A stretch of DNA of 64,000 nucleotides from the NCBI GenBank assembly GCA_020809705.1, contig CP085825.1, positions 5,270,001 to 5,334,000 of the forward strand, in the 5' to 3' direction. The stretch comes from Calonectria ilicicola (lineage: Eukaryota; Ascomycota; Sordariomycetes; Hypocreales; Nectriaceae). The position numbers and the translations under genes were made by a program. Below are positions 58,554 to 64,000 of this stretch, in pieces. Below the pieces are notes generated by a model. It was not told the origin of the DNA. It searched no databases and worked only from the letters and a program-made list of their open reading frames with translations. The stretch's first letter is position 1. Every line of letters begins with the position of its first letter.

Positions 58554-59788
58554 TCACTCGGCGACATCGAGGTCATCATGAGCCGGAGGAGGGCTATCCA
58601 GAGCTGTTTTTGTGGTCAGCACCTGTCAAACATAGTTAGGTAGGAAAATCCACATACGCTTCCGCTCTTCGCCATTGGTGCCATTTTCTCGTCGATCGCG
58701 GTCGTCACGGTCATCCTTAGAGTCACGTTCCCGATCACTAGGTATGAATGGTTAGTTATAAGATTGCCCTTGAAAAAATTTGAGATGTCGCATACCGATG
58801 GTCAGGGCTACGAGAGCGGTCCCGATCCCGACGGCTGTCGCGATCATAATCACGATCACGGTCGCGACGATCATCTTTGCGTGGTGAGTAGTCGCGGGTG
58901 CTGCGACGAGGGGATGGTGAGCGACCACGACGCGGGGAACGGCCTCCACGGCGGTCGCGATCACGACCAGACTCAAATCGCCAGGATGCAGAAGGGGGAG
59001 TGCGGGCCCACTAAGAGTACACATGAGCCTGCTATTCTTCCAAGATTGCAGGACTTACTATACCTCAATCTTTAAAATATCATCGCGACCAATGCGCTTG
59101 TTGTGCATCTCATGGTAGGCATCATCGGCGTCACGTCGATCCTCGTATTCAACAAAGGCAAATCTGAGGTAGAGCTATGTAAGCATTTAATGTATGTCAA
59201 AAAATGGACGGTATTATTGCTTACAGTCGGCTGGAAGTGGACCGAGGCGCGGGAATGTCGCAGCGAACAAGGCGTCCATAGCTATGAGTTATACGTCAGT
59301 ATATGGACAAAGCGCAAAACGGTTAAACACATCGCCAACGGGGCCCCCTTTTTCAGCATGGTATGCCATGCGCGCACTCTCGCGCTAATCCTCGAGAGAT
59401 GGATGTATGCTGCCGTAGCGAAAATCGGCTGCGCAGCGAGCGAGTAGACTCATCGACGAGGGGACAAGCAAGGAAGGGATGGGGAGATAAGGCTGGGACG
59501 TGGGCGCGTGCGAAACGAGAACGACGGTCGCGGGCGAGGGCAACGTGAGACGGCGAGGTGTTAAGCCTGGGGCTCGAGGATCTTCGAGTGTTCTGTCGCC
59601 ATGGACGCGACGTAGACGTGGACGCGGGCGTGGACGAGGGCGAGGACGAGGACGAGGACGAGGGTGTAGGCGATGAAGGCGAGGGCGTGGGCGAGGTTGA
59701 CATACCGTTCGAACTCGTAGGCGAGGTCGCGAGCGCGGGTACCGTGGCTGAAGCCGGTCACGTAGAGGGTGGTTCCACCGCGGGACAT
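58554..59788 (-). CDS. SR-family splicing factor with one RRM
   Basis: Six exons on the minus strand: 59706-59788, 59225-59281, 59064-59163, 58796-59010, 58658-58737 and 58554-58603 (194 residues). The RRM opens [25 protein letters not shown] and ends [25 protein letters not shown]1 being split by an intron. An RS/RD-rich tail ([16 protein letters not shown], many RDRD steps) follows and the protein ends [13 protein letters not shown]. This is the layout of fungal Srp1-type SR proteins that bind exons and recruit spliceosome parts. The first intron is 424 nt, several times the local norm, and carries GC-rich hexamer repeats. The last intron has two acceptors: the upstream one gives a stop within ten codons, the downstream one the conserved tail. 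Confidence 0.9.
59600..59700. repeat. GACGAG/GGGCGTG-type degenerate tandem repeat in SR intron 1
   Basis: About 100 nt of imperfect hexamers built from GACGAG, GAGGAC and GGGCGT; the clearest part is 59641-59662. On the gene strand it reads as a C/T-rich tract of CTCGTC units. It lies wholly within the long first intron of the SR-protein gene. Confidence 0.8.
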
Positions 59789-61355
59789 GATGCCACTATT
59801 TGAAATAATTGTACAGTGAGGTTGAAACAGAAGAGGGCTGATGCAACAGTCCTGAGAAGGTGAAAAAGAAGAGGATGGATGATGGTAATGGGGCGGATTG
59901 TGGTAGCTGGTCTCAAGCGTGATTGTGAGGTCACAAGAAACCATGGAAAGTTTTGCCTGGATGGGATTGCTGACATAATGCTAGGGCGCCCTGACCACTA
60001 ACCAGTAACCACTAGGCCAGCACTCGGTTGGTAATTTGGGGAAAGTGCCTTCATGGGAAGTAGATGAGGACAGAACCCATGGCTCACGGCGTCAAGTCTG
60101 TCAATTTTCTTAATTCTCAATAAAAGAATAGGCATTAAAAGGACTGCGTGCATATTTTAGTTGGTTATTTGTTGGAGTCTTCTCATAACCCAATTTTCGA
60201 CCTGTAGAGCAGGTTGGACAGCGCCATTTCCCATATTTTTAGTGTAGGCGACTTGTCAGATGACTGTTATATATATATAGATATATTGTAGCTTCCAGTG
60301 ACCGGAAATAAGTTCTGCTTGAGGTCGACTTGTATAGGTCAAGATGATATTTGGGTTATTACTCATATTTTTTCTTCTTTTCCTTTTTCTTTTGTGTTTG
60401 GATGCTCATTTCATCTGCACACATCCACACCATCAACAGAACTTCGCTCATGCTTTCGGTGTTGCGCGGCTGGGCCGATTTCAAGAGTCTATCGCCTCTT
60501 TCGGAGTTCTCGGGGACCTTAAAATAGCGAGAAATAGAGTAATGACTTGAGGCTAGGGATAGAAGTGCTTGACATCATTGTTCCAAGTTGCGATATCGCC
60601 ACCACAGTGCTTGTCGTCATGAGAAGAATGTATATTTTGCCCACGGTACTCTGTGGCACCATGCATGAGGGAAGCGGAAAGTATCGCATACTTAACGCAA
60701 CAGGTACCGTGTTTCTCTCATGCATTAAGCCTGTAAAGAAGTTACGGAAGACTGCCGCGGTTGATAGTCTAAGCAGAATTGTGGTGAAGTGCATGTGGTA
60801 CTCTAACATGCGCTCTAATCCCCGGCTGTTCCGGGTCTCATCCAACACTAAACTCGCAGGGTCCATGGATTGAGGCTCTTCCGCCTGACCCAGTGGTGCT
60901 ATTTCTCTATCCGGAGAGTGCGGCATCTTCGGTGATTGAGTGTCAAGCCTCTAAGTAGGATTGGTCGTTTAGGGCTGACTACAGGCTCTGACGTCTGTAG
61001 TTCCGCCCGGGCCGAGACATTCGGTTTTACAGCCCCAGCAATAGTATACTTGAGAACGCCGGTTCTCTCTTGTAGGCTGATATCTCCGCCCCGAGTCTGC
61101 CCCAATTCTGCAAAATGAATATCGTCTCTATCGATTCTATTTAAAGCGGATTACAGCCCCTACAGCCTATAAAACGATATTTGATCAAACCCCTTCCAGA
61201 GGGCTTTTGTTGAGTTCACACCGTTTGATGTTCACCGGACGGCTTCAAATTAACACAAGCTCGATCAATTTGAACCCTATTTTCGGAAGTCTCTTTGTGG
61301 ATTTCTTCATTTCCACTTGATTTCCGAGACGCTTGGATTTTTGTGACAATATACC
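59789..61355. other. Divergent intergenic region
   Basis: 1.6 kb between the starts of the SR-protein gene and the sterol acyltransferase gene. It contains a short TA run at 60268-60279. Frames of 108 and 135 codons overlap on opposite strands at 60519-60926; neither has a recognisable domain, so neither is called. Confidence 0.5.
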
Positions 61356-63660
61356 ATGACATCTTGCCAAGGATCAAGTGACGCTCCGCCACTGAATTCT
61401 GGCGGATCGTATTCTGATAAGACACTGTTGGCGAGTCATCCGCCACACAAATTCCTTGGGGATGCTCTTCGCGCGGCGGGTATGTCTATCAATGGGATCG
61501 GAATAGGTTCTGAGACGCCCAGCGAAGAGGACTACGACGAAAACGTACGTCTAGCGATGGCAAAACCTCAGGTCTTGAGACGTCGTCACGGTCATTCAAC
61601 AAAGTCCATCTTCGAAACTGATCCATCAGCCGGTATTGTCGCAATAGAAGATCACACTTCTAACCATACACCTTTGGTTATAAGACGCGATTCTGGTGTC
61701 CACATTGTTTCAGACGACGACAAAAGCTTAGTGCAGTTGCTACAAGATAGTTCACAACGCGCAAGGGATCACTCTCCACGACGCCGCTCTCGTAAATTCG
61801 CCGACCTTGTTTTCACTAGACAATTCTCTGCTTTTGATCGGCAAAATACCTCCTCTGTCAACAGCCCATTCCATGGATTCTATACCCTGTTCTGGCTAGC
61901 TGTGGCTCTTTTTGTTTTTAAAATTTCCGCAAACAACTGGCAGGTATATGGCAACCCCCTAGGAACGAGCGATATCATGATGACGATGTTTCATCGAGAT
62001 GGTTTGTGGAGCGACCCCTGCACAGGCCAATATATTCTTTCTGACATATCTTTAGTATTTGTTCTTCTGTTATCGGACGGCATCATGTGTGGCCTCACGG
62101 GAGTTAGTTGGATCCTACAAAGGCTGTTATTTAGTGATTATTTAGATTGGAACAAATCCGGTTGGATCATCCAAAATGTGAGATGTCTCCTGCCCCCAAC
62201 CCATAGAGAAACGCTGACAATGAGTTTAAGATATGGCAGTCCATTTTCATGGCTGGTGTAGTAGGGCTCACGCTTTGGCGCGACTGGCCATGGACCCATA
62301 CAGTTTTCTTCGTTCTTCACGGCATTGTAATGCTTATGAAGCAGCACTCCTATGCCTTCTACAACGGTCACCTTTCGACTGTATTCAAGAAGCGTGCTGC
62401 CTTATTGAAAATACTCGAACAACTCGACTTTGTTCATCCGACAAATGGCCCTTCACAAACTGCTCCTCTCGTCTCTGCTCTCTCTACTCAGCACCTTGAG
62501 ACTCCTCCATCTGCTGAGCAACGTCGAAAATCCGTTTCACAGCTTCCAAGTGCCAAAGAGAGCGATGTGGACAGAATATCGCGAGCAATTACCTCCGGAC
62601 ACCCACTGGATGACGAGCAAATAGACCTGTTTGAGAGAATAATAAAATGGGAGGTTTATGCTCTGGCAGATGAACTCAATGGCACCGCAAGTCACCATTC
62701 TCGGGCATATCCCTGTAACCTTACGCTCATTAATCACTACAAATGGATTCCCCTTCCGACTCTAGTATACGAATTGGAGTATCCTCAGTCTGAGTCAATT
62801 AGTTGGTCTTACGTTGCAGAGAAGCTCCTAGCCATGGTCGGCGTTCTCTTCGTTATGATCCAAGTATCACAACATTCAATATGTGAGTTGCTTCAAAGAA
62901 AGCCATGTGGTGACCCGGGATTTTCTGACTGAGTTTTCGAAGATCCTGTTGTAATGAAGACAGTGGAAATGAAAGAGGCAGGCCTTCCACTCGCTGCTAG
63001 ATTCCGACAGTTTCCCTGGCTTCTAGGAGAATTGATTTTTCCCTTTATGATGGAGTACTTAGTGAGTACATGACTTTAGATTTATGTATTGGCACTAATA
63101 CATGTCAGCTTGTGTGGTATCTCATTTGGGAGACAATTTTAAATGTTCTTGCCGAGCTTACCTTTTTTGCGGACCGAAGCTTTTATGACGCTTGGTGGAA
63201 TAGCAGTAAGTGGGCAATTCAGTCTTTGACCTCAAACTGACAGTCATCCAGTCTCGTGGGACCAATTCGCCCGAGATTGGAACCGTCCCGTTCATATATT
63301 TCTCCTTCGGCATGTTTATCATAGTTCCATCTCGTCAATGAAAGTTGACAAACATACTGCTACGCTCATAACTTTCTTTCTTTCTGCTTGCGTCCATGAG
63401 TTAGTTATGTGGTGCTTATTCAAAAAGCTCCGAGGCTACCTCTTAGTTCTACAAATGTGCCAGCTACCAGTAAGTTGTACTAATCTCAAAAGAATTTTAT
63501 TGGCATAAATTCAAGGAAAACTAATTTTTCCCCCATGCAGCTAGTGAGACTTAGTCGGACCAAGTGGCTCAAAGGACGCGAAACACTGGGGAACCTCATT
63601 TTTTGGTTAGGCATCTTCACAGGACCTAGTCTTCTTTGTAGTCTCTATTTAATCCTTTAG
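61356..63660 (+). CDS. ARE2: Sterol O-acyltransferase (ACAT/ARE2-like, MBOAT family)
   Basis: Six exons: 61356-62177, 62231-62882, 62943-63061, 63109-63205, 63252-63469 and 63541-63660 (675 residues). A long hydrophilic N-terminal region (about 160 residues) with an RRRSRKF patch leads to a multi-pass membrane domain, beginning GFYTLFWLAVALFVFK. The ACAT signature FYxDWWN appears as FYDAWWN (residues 556-562), followed by WDQFARDWNRPVH and the MBOAT active-site histidine H612 in SACVHELVM. The C-terminus is GIFTGPSLLCSLYLIL. The enzyme esterifies ergosterol with acyl-CoA in the ER for storage in lipid droplets. Yeast has Are1 and Are2; which is meant cannot be told here. All five joins restore conserved sequence. 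Confidence 0.93.
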
Positions 63661-63839
63661 GCAGTTAACAATCAAAATAAGGCAATAAATATACATCATA
63701 GAGTGGTATTCTATTTGAACGCTAGCTCCACCAATGTGAGCAAACATTGTGCCTAGGTACGAGTTTGACTTTTCTTCATGTTGGCTGAGTAAAGTAAATT
63801 GAAACAGCGCCAATAACCCGAAACGACCCAGACATAACC

Positions 63840-64000
63840 TTACATTTTCTCGTAAGTTGCCATGAGAGATCCTGGTTCGATGTTAGCGTGATATACCAGC
63901 AATGAAACAAAGGGGCCATTGAGAAGGGGCTTACCGATGAAGGTTGTAACAAGACGGCTGCGAACTTGGCAAATATCTTCAGGCACTAGCCAAATCGTTG
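63840..64000 (-). CDS. 3' end of an unidentified gene (partial)
   Basis: Minus-strand exons 63840-63871 and from 63935 to beyond the window edge, joined across a 63-nt intron (GTAAGC donor, GCTAAC branch site, CCAG acceptor). The joined frame reads TIWLVPEDICQVRSRLVTTF then IGSLMATYEKM and a stop. The regular intron and sensible join make this a real C-terminus, but 31 residues are too few to name the family. It ends 179 nt from the end of the sterol acyltransferase gene on the other strand. Confidence 0.65.
   Translation of the reverse strand, partial: TIWLVPEDICQVRSRLVTTFIGKPLLNGPFVSLLVYHANIEPGSLMATYEKM

Noticed and set aside
59980..60040. tRNA-like A box (TGGCCTAGTGGTTA) on the minus strand
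   Set aside because: No B box (GGTTCRANNCC) or cloverleaf pairing lies within the right distance; the match comes from a small internal repeat.
60519..60926. 135-codon minus-strand and 108-codon plus-strand open frames overlapping each other
   Set aside because: No domain, no splice support, and mutual overlap on opposite strands suggests chance.
1..64000. Search for transposons, CRISPR arrays, phage or secondary-metabolite clusters
   Set aside because: No terminal inverted repeats with transposase or reverse-transcriptase frames, no spaced repeat arrays, and no polyketide or peptide synthetase motifs were seen.

Overview
The window is nuclear DNA of a filamentous ascomycete (Pezizomycotina, most likely Sordariomycetes). 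The signs are dense protein genes interrupted by many 48-80 nt introns with GTAAGT/GTATGT-type donors and CTAAC-like branch sites, orthologues of typical fungal proteins (CFEM, Som1, Cox9, CPC-2), and no operons or plasmid/phage features. The genus cannot be fixed from sequence alone. I rebuilt exon structures by hand; every spliced frame below closes on codon phase.

Layout. 1-3.2 kb: no gene seen. 3.2-4.6 kb: CECR5-type HAD phosphatase. 5.5-9.9 kb: a Rad51-paralogue-like gene back to back with SOM1, then COX9 and mitochondrial uL22. 10.3-11.4 kb: CFEM membrane protein. 11.4-17.3 kb: the largest gene-poor stretch. 17.3-25.7 kb: a Prp24/SART3 splicing factor and a DHX29-like DEAH helicase, tail to tail. 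26.6-36.2 kb: GCN1 and ribosomal protein eL19. 37.4-42.4 kb: mitochondrial SHMT and an unusual isochorismatase/AlkB/GST fusion. 44.6-47.7 kb: TAF8 and the RACK1 orthologue CPC-2, which carries a U24-type snoRNA in an intron. 48.5-53.6 kb: OST3, a coiled-coil nuclear protein and mitochondrial rRNA methyltransferase MRM2. 53.9-56.9 kb: eL18 and a mitochondrial carrier. 58.5-59.8 kb: an SR-type splicing factor. 61.4-63.7 kb: an ARE2-type sterol acyltransferase. The 3' end of one more gene lies at the right edge.

How the genes relate. Almost all are housekeeping genes. Two themes recur: cytosolic translation and its control (GCN1, CPC-2, DHX29-like helicase, eL19, eL18) and mitochondrial function (SOM1, COX9, uL22m, SHMT, MRM2, carrier). 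eL19, CPC-2 and eL18 share a TTAGGGC/GCCCTAA motif about 115-150 nt before their start codons.

No mobile element, CRISPR array, tRNA or rRNA gene was found. The best candidates for something unusual are the three-domain fusion whose isochorismatase domain lacks its nucleophilic cysteine, a Rad51-like protein with a decayed P-loop, two GC-AG introns, stop-free in-frame introns that hide inside ORFs, and the snoRNA host intron.
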